This document shows, piece after piece, positions 1 to 7,533 of a stretch of DNA of 64,000 bases. The notes beneath the pieces are model-generated. The model was not told where the DNA came from. It made no database searches and saw only the letters and a list, made by a program, of their open reading frames with translations. Both the position numbers and the translations under genes were made by a program. The DNA is from Curtobacterium sp. TC1. GTDB lineage: Bacteria > Actinomycetota > Actinomycetes > Actinomycetales > Microbacteriaceae. How positions within the stretch are numbered: the first letter of the stretch is position 1; the number at the start of each line of letters is the position of its first letter. The DNA lies in NCBI RefSeq assembly GCF_019844075.1, contig NZ_CP081964.1, positions 2,542,001-2,606,000 on the forward strand. The letters run 5' to 3'.

Positions 1-773
1 TCCGCGCCATCGGGTCCCGGTTCGTCAGCGAGCCCGGCCTCGACGCCGTCACCGGCGTCATCCTGCCGAGCGAACTCACCACTCCGGCGCAGATCTGGTA
101 CGAGGCGTACTACGGCGGGTTCAGCGCCGAGCGCACCTTCTCGCCCGTCACGATCGTCCCCGACGACGTCCAGGGCACCATGCGGCACGCCCGCGTCACC
201 GCGGTCACCCCGTCCGGCGAGGTCCTCAAGCACTTCGCCGTCTACGGCATCGGTGCGTACGGCGCCGGCGCGAACATGGCCTACCGCCGCACCCTGATCG
301 AGGCCGTCGGCGGCTTCGACCACACCCTCGGCGCCGGCTCCCCCGCCCGTGGCGGCGAGGACCTGGCGATGTTCATCGAGACGCTGTGGCGCGGCGGGAA
401 GATCGGCTTCGAGCCGCGCGCGGTCGTGCACCACCGGCACCGCCAGACCGTCGAGGACCTGCACAAGCAGCTGCACGGCAACGGCGTCGGGTTCACCGCG
501 CTGATGTTCGCGCTCGCCGCGAAGGACAAGCGGCACGTCGCCGTCCTGGCCCGCCTGATGCCGCTCGCAGCGAAGGTCAAGTCGAAGCAGATGCTGTCCC
601 GCCTGGCCGGGCGCCGCGACGCCGCGACCGAGGTCACCAACGACGCCTCGACCACGCGCATCCCGAAGACCCTGGCGTACCACGAGCTGCGCGGGTTCCC
701 CGCCGGACCGGCCGCCTGGTTCCGCAGCCGCCGCCGCTGGCGCGACGTCGAGGCCGGCCGCTTCCGGCCGTAG
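1..773 (+). CDS. Family 2 glycosyltransferase, C-terminal part (5' truncated by window edge)
   Basis: Open from the window edge (reading frame begins at base 3), so the start lies upstream. The visible ~256 residues are the C-terminal half of a GT-A fold family 2 glycosyltransferase. They show VTGVILPSELTTPAQ, a YGAGANMAYRR segment, GGFDHTLGAGSPA and the acidic GGEDLAMF motif that normally supplies the catalytic base. The same blocks occur in the genes at 1012-2304 and 9466-13020, so the three are paralogues. The product probably transfers a nucleotide-activated sugar during surface polysaccharide synthesis; donor and acceptor cannot be read from sequence. It converges on the next GT2, with a strong palindrome between them. 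Confidence 0.85.
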   Translation, partial: RAIGSRFVSEPGLDAVTGVILPSELTTPAQIWYEAYYGGFSAERTFSPVTIVPDDVQGTMRHARVTAVTPSGEVLKHFAVYGIGAYGAGANMAYRRTLIEAVGGFDHTLGAGSPARGGEDLAMFIETLWRGGKIGFEPRAVVHHRHRQTVEDLHKQLHGNGVGFTALMFALAAKDKRHVAVLARLMPLAAKVKSKQMLSRLAGRRDAATEVTNDASTTRIPKTLAYHELRGFPAGPAAWFRSRRRWRDVEAGRFRP

Positions 774-786
774 ACGCACGACCCGA

Positions 787-830
787 CGGACGGGAGGCCC
801 GTGGCAGCGTCGCCACGGGCCTCCCGTCCG
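787..830. terminator. Palindromic repeat, likely bidirectional terminator (copy 1)
   Basis: A perfect 19-bp stem (arm CGGACGGGAGGCCCGTGGC) with a 6-nt loop lies 13 bp after the stop of the truncated GT gene, between convergent genes. The same arm recurs at 47171-47218 and 61996-62039, and as a half copy at 60729-60747. A dispersed repeat acting as a terminator is my inference. Confidence 0.75.
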
Positions 831-834
831 TTGC

Positions 835-946
835 GTTGCGCACGCAACAGGCGACACCCGCGTTGTCGTACGACGTCGAGGATGTCGCCCCCACGCGCAC
901 GCAACCGTTGCGCACGCAACAGGCGACAAGACACGTGTCGTACGAC
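835..946. repeat. Tandem-like pair of a 40-bp intergenic module
   Basis: Two copies (835-874 and 907-946) share a 22-bp word beginning GTTGCGCACGCAAC, then 8 variable bases, then the palindrome GTCGTACGAC. GTTGCG-CA-CGCAAC is itself an inverted repeat. The rest of the 773-1012 gap shows nothing coding. Function unknown. Confidence 0.7.
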
Positions 947-1011
947 GACCGTCTTGTCGCAAACCGGGTGCGGCGCCCCCCGCCCGCATGCCCAGCCCGC
1001 CCGCCCGCGCC

Positions 1012-2304
1012 TCAGCGCGCGGTCAGCCGCCCGGCCACGTACCGCCACGGCCCGCCCAGCGCGGCCGTCAGCTCGGCGCGCTTGAGCCCGCGCGTCGCCG
1101 CGGTGAACTCGGCGTCGACGGGCCAGCCGTCGCTCGCGTCGACGGGGCGCTCGTCGGCGCCCTGCCCGAGCGCGCCGAGCCGCCGGAGCGCCCCGACCGC
1201 ACGCCGCAGCACCGCGAAGGCGGTCGACGGACGCAGCACGAGCTTCGTGACCCAGGCGCCGAGCCCGGTGCCGTAGCCGATCGCCTGCGAGCGCAACGCG
1301 GCACGGTCCTTGCGGTGCTCGTGCCAGACGACGGCCGAGGGTTCCACGGCGAGCGCCCCGCCGGCGAGCAGCACGCGGGTGAACAGGTCCGGGTCCTCAC
1401 CGGCGCGGGCACGGGTGCCGGGGCCGAGTGCGACGTCGAAGCCACCGAGCTGCCGGACGGCGTCGCGCCGCACGGACATGTTCGCGCCGGTGCCGAACGC
1501 ACCGACGGTGAACGGGAACAGGGGCTCGTCGACGGGCGGTGCTGCGGTGCGGTACACCCGGCGCTCGAGGTTCCGCGCCCAGGTCACCCGCTCGTCGAAG
1601 AAGCGCTGCGTGGGGGTCCGCAGCTCGCCGCTCGGGACGAGTCCGGTGACGCACCAGACGTCGGCGTCGCGCTCGTAGGCGGCGGCGATGGCGGCCATCC
1701 AGTGGCGGTCGACGACGACGTCGTCGTCGATGAAGGCGACGATGCCGCCGGTGGCGAGGGCGAGTCCGGCGTTCCGGGCGCGGGAGACGCCGGCGCGTGC
1801 TTCGAGGACGTAGTGCAGGCGCGGGTCGTCGATCGCCGCGACGACGTCGCGCGTGCCGCTGGCGACGGGGGCGTTGTCGACGACGAACAGCTCGAAGTCG
1901 TCGTACTCGGAGTCGAGGACGGAGCGCACGGCGCGGGCGAGCGCCACGGGACGCTCGCGGGTCCCGATGACGACGGAGACGCGTGCGCCGTCCGCGGGGG
2001 CGTCGACCGGGAGGCCCGGGGCCGGCAACCGACGCAGGGCCGGTCCCAGCTCGGCCGGGTCCACTGCCCCGCGCTCGTCGACGCGCACGTCGACGAACCC
2101 GGCGACGTCGCGGCCGTCGCGCACCATGAGGCGGGCGCGGCGGAAGCCGTCGGCGCCGGCGAGGCGCACGGTGCCGGCGGCGAGCGCCGCGGACCGGTCG
2201 ACGGCGCCGACCCATGCAGCTCCGGCCCAGGTGGGGGCGTCGGGCGAGGGCATCGCCGGGTCGAGTGTGAGGGCTCGTTCCGCGGTCGTGGTGTGGTCGG
2301 TCAT
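1012..2304 (-). CDS. Family 2 glycosyltransferase with N-terminal accessory domain
   Basis: A 430-residue protein. The first ~110 residues (with WVGAVDR and a predicted beta-rich stretch) resemble an accessory domain shared with the fusion protein at 9466-13020. A GT-A domain follows with VSVVIGTRERP near the nucleotide site, an intact acidic DxD-type run (AFIDDDVVVD, about residue 193), GTGANMSVRR and GEDPDLF as probable catalytic base. It is likely cytoplasmic and builds a surface glycan from nucleotide sugars. I chose the ATG at 2304 (MTDHTTTAE), because the open frame further upstream is Arg/Gly-rich shadow sequence. The Shine-Dalgarno is weak. It is divergent from the small Cys/His protein gene. 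Confidence 0.85.
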   Translation of the reverse strand: MTDHTTTAERALTLDPAMPSPDAPTWAGAAWVGAVDRSAALAAGTVRLAGADGFRRARLMVRDGRDVAGFVDVRVDERGAVDPAELGPALRRLPAPGLPVDAPADGARVSVVIGTRERPVALARAVRSVLDSEYDDFELFVVDNAPVASGTRDVVAAIDDPRLHYVLEARAGVSRARNAGLALATGGIVAFIDDDVVVDRHWMAAIAAAYERDADVWCVTGLVPSGELRTPTQRFFDERVTWARNLERRVYRTAAPPVDEPLFPFTVGAFGTGANMSVRRDAVRQLGGFDVALGPGTRARAGEDPDLFTRVLLAGGALAVEPSAVVWHEHRKDRAALRSQAIGYGTGLGAWVTKLVLRPSTAFAVLRRAVGALRRLGALGQGADERPVDASDGWPVDAEFTAATRGLKRAELTAALGGPWRYVAGRLTAR

Positions 2305-2486
2305 GGTCGTCCCGTCGGGCCGGTCTGGTCGGGTGGACGTGGCAATGGTCCGCGCGCGTCGACAGGGGGTCAACCGCGATGCTCGGAGGATGCGGGGAGG
2401 CTGCGGTTTGCCGCCACTAGACTCGCGGGAGACGCCGGTCGACCCGCCGGTGCGACCCCGGTCCCCGCCGGACACGAGGAGGACGC

Positions 2487-2711
2487 ATGCCGCTGGCCCG
2501 CACGATGGACCGGCTCGGCCTGACCAGGCGTCCGCGCCCGACGTTGCACCTGGTTCCGGACCCCGACGCGTCCGACCTCGTCGTGGTGCACCTCGATGCC
2601 GACGACGCCGCGTGCGGCACGTGTGGGCACGCCCAGGCGGCACACGAGCACTACCGTCCGGGCACGGACTGCGCGCTCTGCGACTGCCCGAAGTTCCGCC
2701 GCGCCCGCTGA
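2487..2711 (+). CDS. Small Cys/His-rich putative metal-binding protein
   Basis: A 74-residue protein with ATG preceded by a good GAGGAGG ribosome site. Residues ~45-70 hold CGTCGH, two further His residues (HEHY) and a closing CALCDC. This arrangement (CxxC-H, HxH, CxxCxC) looks like a small zinc-binding ribbon or knuckle. The front half is basic, then hydrophobic. I do not know a function. It sits alone between a minus-strand GT and the plus-strand glycan trio, so linkage to glycan synthesis is only positional. Confidence 0.7.
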   Translation: MPLARTMDRLGLTRRPRPTLHLVPDPDASDLVVVHLDADDAACGTCGHAQAAHEHYRPGTDCALCDCPKFRRAR

Positions 2712-2780
2712 CGCGATCCCCCTCGATCGGGGGGCTCCTGCGGGAAACCGCCGTTCCCCCGCAGGTGGTCCCGACCGCCC

Positions 2781-2810
2781 TTGTCGGTGTTCGCGGGCCC
2801 GCTTAGCGTC
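2781..2810 (+). promoter_or_regulatory. Leaderless promoter of the core-2-like GT gene
   Basis: TTGTCG (2781-2786), 18-bp spacer, TAGCGT (2805-2810), then 6 bp to ATG at 2817. That places the transcript start at or next to the A of ATG, with no ribosome site, as in many actinobacterial leaderless genes. Confidence 0.6.
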
Positions 2811-2816
2811 GCGGAC

Positions 2817-3731
2817 ATGGCCATCACTCCCACGCCGCTCGCGTGCATCGTCCTCGCCCACGAGGACCCGACGCACGTCCGTCGGCTCGTGGCGGCGCTC
2901 GACCCGTTCCCGGTGTTCCTGCACTGCGACGCGAGCACCGACGACGACGCGTTCGAGGCGATGACCGCCGGCTTGCCCGAACGGGTGCACGTGCTGCCGC
3001 GGATGCGCACCGGGTGGGCGAAGTGGGAGAACGTCGCGGCCGAGGTCGCCGGCTACCGTGCTGCCCTGGCGCAGACCGACGCCACGCACGTGGCGCTGCT
3101 GACCGGCAGCGACTACCCGTTGGCCGACGCCGAGGAGATCTCGGCGCTCCTGGCGGCGAACCCCGGGCGGTCGTTCGTCGAGGCGAAGCCGCTGCCGCAC
3201 CCCGCGTGGGGTCGGGACGGCGGTCGGTCGCGGGTGCGGTTCCGGCACTGGGCGTGGCGGAAGCACATGCTGCGCCTGCCGATCCCCCGACGCGTCCCGC
3301 GTGACGTCGTGTTCGGCGGCGGCTCGCAGCTCAAGGTCCTGGCCCGGCACCACGCGCAGGGCGTCGTCGACGTGTTCGACCAGCGCCCCGACCTGGTGGC
3401 GTTCTGGGAGCGCGTGTGGATCGGTGACGAGACCTTCGTGCCGTCGGTCCTGCTGACCCCGGAGTTCACCCCGGACTTCCCGGACGCCCACGCGGCGCAG
3501 CCGCTCTGGTGGATCGGGTGGGACGGCACGAAGCAGAAGAGCCCGCCGTGGCTCGGCATCGAGGACGCCGGCCGGTTGCTGGAGCGTCGCACGTCGGCCG
3601 ACCAGTCGACCCCGTACGTGTTCGCCCGCAAGTTCTCGACGTCGCGCAGCACCGACCTGCTCGACGTGGTCGACGCGACGTTCGGGCTCCGGACGTCCGC
3701 CGACGACCAGCCGGTGGTGGTGGCGCAGTGA
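2817..3731 (+). CDS. Core-2/I-branching-type (GT14-like) glycosyltransferase
   Basis: A 304-residue protein starting IVLAHEDPTHVRRLVAAL. This is the opening of bacterial proteins related to beta-1,6-N-acetylglucosaminyltransferases: a His near the first strand, then the FLHCDAST segment. Further conserved-looking blocks are LLTGSDYPLA and GGGSQLKVL, plus an acidic GDETFVPS motif. No signal peptide or membrane segment is visible, so it is cytoplasmic. It begins a three-gene operon with the flippase (GTGA overlap) and the GT4 (ATGA overlap), which implies coupled assembly of one glycan. I chose the ATG at 2817 over a TTG at 2781 because the TTG falls in the probable -35 box. Confidence 0.75.
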   Translation: MAITPTPLACIVLAHEDPTHVRRLVAALDPFPVFLHCDASTDDDAFEAMTAGLPERVHVLPRMRTGWAKWENVAAEVAGYRAALAQTDATHVALLTGSDYPLADAEEISALLAANPGRSFVEAKPLPHPAWGRDGGRSRVRFRHWAWRKHMLRLPIPRRVPRDVVFGGGSQLKVLARHHAQGVVDVFDQRPDLVAFWERVWIGDETFVPSVLLTPEFTPDFPDAHAAQPLWWIGWDGTKQKSPPWLGIEDAGRLLERRTSADQSTPYVFARKFSTSRSTDLLDVVDATFGLRTSADDQPVVVAQ

Positions 3732-5272
3732 CCGTCCCCCAGACCCGACGCGAGGCCCGTGCGGCCGAGGCGGCTGCGCTGGCGGCGCAGCCCGACGACG
3801 ACGAGCTCGAGGCGTCCGTGCAACCGGCGGCCCCCGGCGCGCTGTCCACCGACACCGACTCGATCGCCGTCGCACGCGGCTCGTCGGTGCTGTTCGGCCG
3901 CGGCCTGCTCTACGTGGTCGTCTGGTCGATGCAGCTCGTCGTGAGCTCGCTGATCTCCCCCGTGCTCGCGCACCTGATGCCGCCGGCCGAGTTCGGCGTG
4001 CTGGCCTCGGCGATCGCGCTGTACCAGGCCCTGGTGGTCGTGGCCGTCTGCGGCATCGACCAGGCGTCGGTGCTGCAGCGCGCCGAGGACGGCGACGACC
4101 GGCGTGCCCGCGGTCTGGTGTTCGTCGGCATGGTGACCGCGGTCACCGTCACCGTGTTCGCCCTGGTGTCGATCCCGCTCTGGGGCGACGCCGCGGGCTT
4201 CGTCGACCAGCACCCGCTGCTGCTGGTCGCCGTGCTCTGGACCGGGCCCGCCGCGATCGTGCAGCTGTCCCTCGCGCTGCTCGTCGCCCAGGACCGCATC
4301 CGCGTGTTCGCCGTGACGAGCCTGCTGTCGTCCGTCGGCGGGTCGATCATCGGCCTCGGGCTGCTCGCCGCCGTGCACGCCGACGCCACCACGTACGCGT
4401 GGGGCGGGGTCGTGGCACAGGGCGCCGCGATGGTCATCGGCATCGTCGCCACGAAGCCGCGGTTCCGCGGTCTGTTCGACCACCGCACCACGGTCCGGGC
4501 GTTCAAGCTCGGTGTCCCGATCGCGCTCGGCAGCCTGTCGTACTTCGTCCTGAACGCCGGTGACCGGCTCGTCGTGCAGCGCCTCCTCGGTGCCGACGAG
4601 GTCGCCCGCTACCAGATCGCCTACGTCGTCGGTTCCGCGGTCATCCTGCTGCTGACCTTCACGAACCAGGCCTGGGCGCCGCACTTCGCCGCCCTCCGCG
4701 ACGCCGTGGCACGCCGCCGGCTCGCCATGCACGCCCGTGACGAGCTCTACATGCTGCTCGCCCCCGTGCTCGTCGCCGTGACGCTCGTGTCGCCGGTGGC
4801 GCTGCCGATCCTGGCGCCGGCGTCGTACCGGGTCGAGTCCCTCACCGTCGTCGTCTTCGTGGTCGCCCTGACCGCGTTCCCGGTGGTCGCGAGCGGTGCG
4901 ACCGGTCGGCTCCTGCTGGTCGAGCGCCGCGGGGTGACGGTCGGCGTCATCGGTGCCGTCGCCGGCGTCGTGAACATCGCGGCGAACCTGGTGCTGGTGC
5001 CCCTGACCGGCATCGTCGGCGCGGGCATCGCCACCGTCATCGCCTACGCCGTCCTCGCCGCGCTGCAGCAGGCCTCCCTGCCGGACCGCCGCGAGTGGCG
5101 CGGTCCCCGACGCCGGGTGCTGCTGGCCATCGCGATCGCGATCGTCGTCGCCGCGGCCTCGCTCCTCCCGCCGCAGGACCTCGCCTGGAACATCGTCCGC
5201 GTCGTCGGCGTCGCCGCGTGCCTGCCCTGGTTCTTCCGTCGCCTGAAACTCGCTCGCGGAGGATCCGCATGA
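3728..5272 (+). CDS. Polysaccharide flippase (Wzx/MATE-like oligosaccharide transporter)
   Basis: A 514-residue polytopic protein. After an Ala/Asp/Glu-rich cytoplasmic tail (~60 residues) it has about 12 hydrophobic segments, starting LLYVVVWSMQLVVSSLISPV, with the two-bundle spacing of the polysaccharide transporter family. A typical family feature is FVLNAGDRLVVQRLLGADEVARYQIAY in the middle, quoted here only in pieces: NAGDRLVVQRLLG then YQIAY. It probably moves lipid-linked glycan across the membrane. The GTG start at 3728 overlaps the preceding stop by four bases (GTGA), giving translational coupling. Substrate unknown. Confidence 0.85.
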   Translation: MTVPQTRREARAAEAAALAAQPDDDELEASVQPAAPGALSTDTDSIAVARGSSVLFGRGLLYVVVWSMQLVVSSLISPVLAHLMPPAEFGVLASAIALYQALVVVAVCGIDQASVLQRAEDGDDRRARGLVFVGMVTAVTVTVFALVSIPLWGDAAGFVDQHPLLLVAVLWTGPAAIVQLSLALLVAQDRIRVFAVTSLLSSVGGSIIGLGLLAAVHADATTYAWGGVVAQGAAMVIGIVATKPRFRGLFDHRTTVRAFKLGVPIALGSLSYFVLNAGDRLVVQRLLGADEVARYQIAYVVGSAVILLLTFTNQAWAPHFAALRDAVARRRLAMHARDELYMLLAPVLVAVTLVSPVALPILAPASYRVESLTVVVFVVALTAFPVVASGATGRLLLVERRGVTVGVIGAVAGVVNIAANLVLVPLTGIVGAGIATVIAYAVLAALQQASLPDRREWRGPRRRVLLAIAIAIVVAAASLLPPQDLAWNIVRVVGVAACLPWFFRRLKLARGGSA

Positions 5273-6450
5273 CCCGCCCCACCGCCCGTCCGCTGCGTGT
5301 CGTCGTCGCCACCAACGGTCTCGCCATCACCGGCGGTGTCGAACGTTGCGTCGTCGAGGACGTCGGCGAGCTCGTCGCAGCCGGCCACGACGTCGAGGTG
5401 TGGCACCGAGCCGGCGCGGACGGCGCCCCGGACGCGGGCCGCGCGGTGTTCGACCGGCTCGGCGTCCGACTGCGGCACGCCCGCGACTACCGCTTCGGCA
5501 TCCGCTCCGCCCCGACGGACGTGCTGCGCTTCGTCCGTGAGGGCCTGCGCCTCCGCCGGTCGCGTCCCGACGTCCTGTGGCTGAACCGTCCGGAGTTCCT
5601 GCCGTGGGGCCGCGTCGTGTCGTTCGTGTCCGGCGTCCCCCTGGCCGTGCACCTGCACCACGCCCCGAACTACCGTCGGCTCGGCCCGTTCGCGGCGGGC
5701 CGGACCCGGTACCTCGCGGTCTCCGCGGCGATGGCACGTGCATGGACCGCCGTCGGCGCCCCGCCGGACCGGGTCGACGTGGTCCCGAACGGCGTCGACA
5801 CCGCGGCGTTCCCCGCCGCCACCGCGGCGAGTACCCGTCGCGCGCGTGCTGCGCTCGGCCTCGACCAGGACCGCCCCGTGGTGCTGTACTACGGTCGGCT
5901 CACGCGCTCGAAGGGCGTGCTGGCCCTCCTGGAGGCATGGGGGCGCGTCCACGCGTCGGCCCGCGTCCTCGTCGGGCCCGGCACACCGCCCACCCCGGCT
6001 CCGGTGCTCGTCCTCGCCGGTGCGCTGTACCCGGAGGACGCCCCCGCCGTGCACCGCGCGATCGCCGCGCTGCCCGACGGTGCCGTCGTCGTGGTGCCCG
6101 AGCGGGACGACGTCGTCCCGCTGCTGCACGCCGCCGACGTCGTGGTGGCACCCTCCATCGAACCCGAGGGGTTCGGCCGCGTGGTCGTCGAGGCGATGTC
6201 CACCGGACGCCCCGTCGTCGCGGCGGCGTCGGGCGGCACCGCCGAGATCCTGAGCGGCGAGTGGGCGCGGTTCACCGTCGACCCCACCCAGACCGGCGCG
6301 CTGGCCGACAGGGTCATCGAGGCGCTGGACGCGGCCGGGACGGAACCCGCTCTGGCGGACCGGTGCCGCGCCTGGGTGCGGGACCGGTACGGCCGGGAGC
6401 GGCACGTCGCGGCGCTGCTCCGGGCGCTCGAGGCGCACGCGAAGCACTGA
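5269..6450 (+). CDS. Glycosyltransferase family 4 (GT-B fold)
   Basis: A 393-residue GT-B protein. The N-terminal Rossmann half contains GLAITGGVERCV (glycine loop for the acceptor side) and the C-terminal half begins VVLYYGRLTRSKG. The E-x7-E type block PSIEPEGFGRVVVEAMSTG is present, as usual in retaining GT4 enzymes that use nucleotide sugars. It starts at ATG 5269 with GGAGG six bases upstream, and the ATGA overlap with the flippase couples their translation. It is the last gene of the trio and is followed by a bidirectional hairpin. Its sugar specificity is not readable. Confidence 0.88.
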   Translation: MTRPTARPLRVVVATNGLAITGGVERCVVEDVGELVAAGHDVEVWHRAGADGAPDAGRAVFDRLGVRLRHARDYRFGIRSAPTDVLRFVREGLRLRRSRPDVLWLNRPEFLPWGRVVSFVSGVPLAVHLHHAPNYRRLGPFAAGRTRYLAVSAAMARAWTAVGAPPDRVDVVPNGVDTAAFPAATAASTRRARAALGLDQDRPVVLYYGRLTRSKGVLALLEAWGRVHASARVLVGPGTPPTPAPVLVLAGALYPEDAPAVHRAIAALPDGAVVVVPERDDVVPLLHAADVVVAPSIEPEGFGRVVVEAMSTGRPVVAAASGGTAEILSGEWARFTVDPTQTGALADRVIEALDAAGTEPALADRCRAWVRDRYGRERHVAALLRALEAHAKH

Positions 6451-6460
6451 CGAACGACGA

Positions 6461-6502
6461 CGACCGAGCGGTGCCGACGACGACGTCGGCACCGCTCGGT
6501 CG
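6461..6502. terminator. Bidirectional terminator hairpin
   Basis: An 18-bp perfect stem (CGACCGAGCGGTGCCGAC and its complement at 6485-6502) with a 6-nt loop lies between the convergent GT4 and GH16 genes. Confidence 0.75.
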
Positions 6503-6513
6503 TTCGGGACCGC

Positions 6514-7533
6514 TCAGTCGTCCGGGGCCGTCGTGGCGGTGTCGTCCGGCAGCGACGCGCTCGGCTCGGCACCGTCCGCCGGCACGTCGATCGTCATCCA
6601 GTCGATGAGGAGCGACCCGGCGGCGTCCGCCGGCGGGTTCCCGGCGTTCGACCCGGCCTGCACCACCAGGTGCATCCGAGCCGTCGGGATGTTCTCCGTC
6701 GTGGTGCCGACGACCTCGTCGTCGACCAGGAACGACATCCGGTCGGCGGTCCACTCGATCGTGTAGGTGTGCCAGTCCTTCAGCGACGCCTCGGTCTGCT
6801 GGTGGATGCACTTCTCGGCAGGGTCCGCCAGGCAGTGCACGTTGAGCCACGCGGGCGCGCCGAGCGCTCCCTCGGGGAAGTCGATCTCGCCGTCGGACCA
6901 CAGGTTCTCGTCGCTCCAGAGCAGCACGGCCACGCCGTAGCCGTCGACCTCGTCGCTCCGCATCCGGATGCTGTACCGGCCGGCGGTCTGCCCGCCCCAC
7001 TGGCCGTCAACGAGCGGCACGACACCGCCCGCCAGCGGCACCCCGGCGCGCGTGGTGCGCAGCCGCACGTCGAGGACGCCGTCGTGCGTCGACAGGGTGG
7101 ACGCCTGGTAGCGCCCCGTGCCCGCGGTGTCGGCGAACCCGTGGTAGGCGACGAACCGGTCCGAGTACCGGGACTCGAAGGTCCGGTTCGTGGCGGCGTC
7201 GGCGAAGTCCTCGCCGAACACCCGGGTCCACCCTTCCGGCTCGGAGCTCGGCATCGAGACGCCGCTCGGGTCGTCGAGGGTCACGTCGTCACCGTTCGCC
7301 GTGGTGGTCGCCGTCGTGGTGCCGGCGACGATGCCGGCAGCCACGAGCAGGGCGCCGGCCGCGAACGCGGTCCGGCGGGTGCCGGCGCGCCGCGACGGCC
7401 GGTGCCGGGACAGGCCACGACCGTGTGCCGGTGGGGCGCCGTGGGCCGACGCCGCGTCGTCGGCGACGTGTTCGGACCACACGGGGCGGGCCTCCTGGCC
7501 GTCGCCCTGCTCGTCGGTCACCCGGTCGTCCAC
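6514..7533 (-). CDS. Membrane-anchored GH16 family glycoside hydrolase
   Basis: A 339-residue protein. It has a hydrophilic N-terminus of ~50 residues, one membrane segment (AFAAGALLVAAGIVAG, about 56-72), then an extracytoplasmic beta-jelly-roll domain. Residues ~215-221 carry EIDFPEG, matching the ExDxxE catalytic signature of GH16 (nucleophile and acid/base Glu with the assisting Asp). Family members cut or rearrange beta-glucans and galactans. Here it is the last gene of the polysaccharide operon, so trimming or release of the exported glycan is a reasonable inference. The GTG at 7533 has GAGG seven bases upstream and overlaps the PIG-L gene by 16 bp. An alternative GTG at 7521 would make a GTGA overlap. 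Confidence 0.82.
   Translation of the reverse strand: MDDRVTDEQGDGQEARPVWSEHVADDAASAHGAPPAHGRGLSRHRPSRRAGTRRTAFAAGALLVAAGIVAGTTTATTTANGDDVTLDDPSGVSMPSSEPEGWTRVFGEDFADAATNRTFESRYSDRFVAYHGFADTAGTGRYQASTLSTHDGVLDVRLRTTRAGVPLAGGVVPLVDGQWGGQTAGRYSIRMRSDEVDGYGVAVLLWSDENLWSDGEIDFPEGALGAPAWLNVHCLADPAEKCIHQQTEASLKDWHTYTIEWTADRMSFLVDDEVVGTTTENIPTARMHLVVQAGSNAGNPPADAAGSLLIDWMTIDVPADGAEPSASLPDDTATTAPDD

Noticed and set aside
835..946. Repeated module considered as a mini CRISPR
   Set aside because: Only two units, the variable part is 8 bp and inside the repeat; no cas genes.
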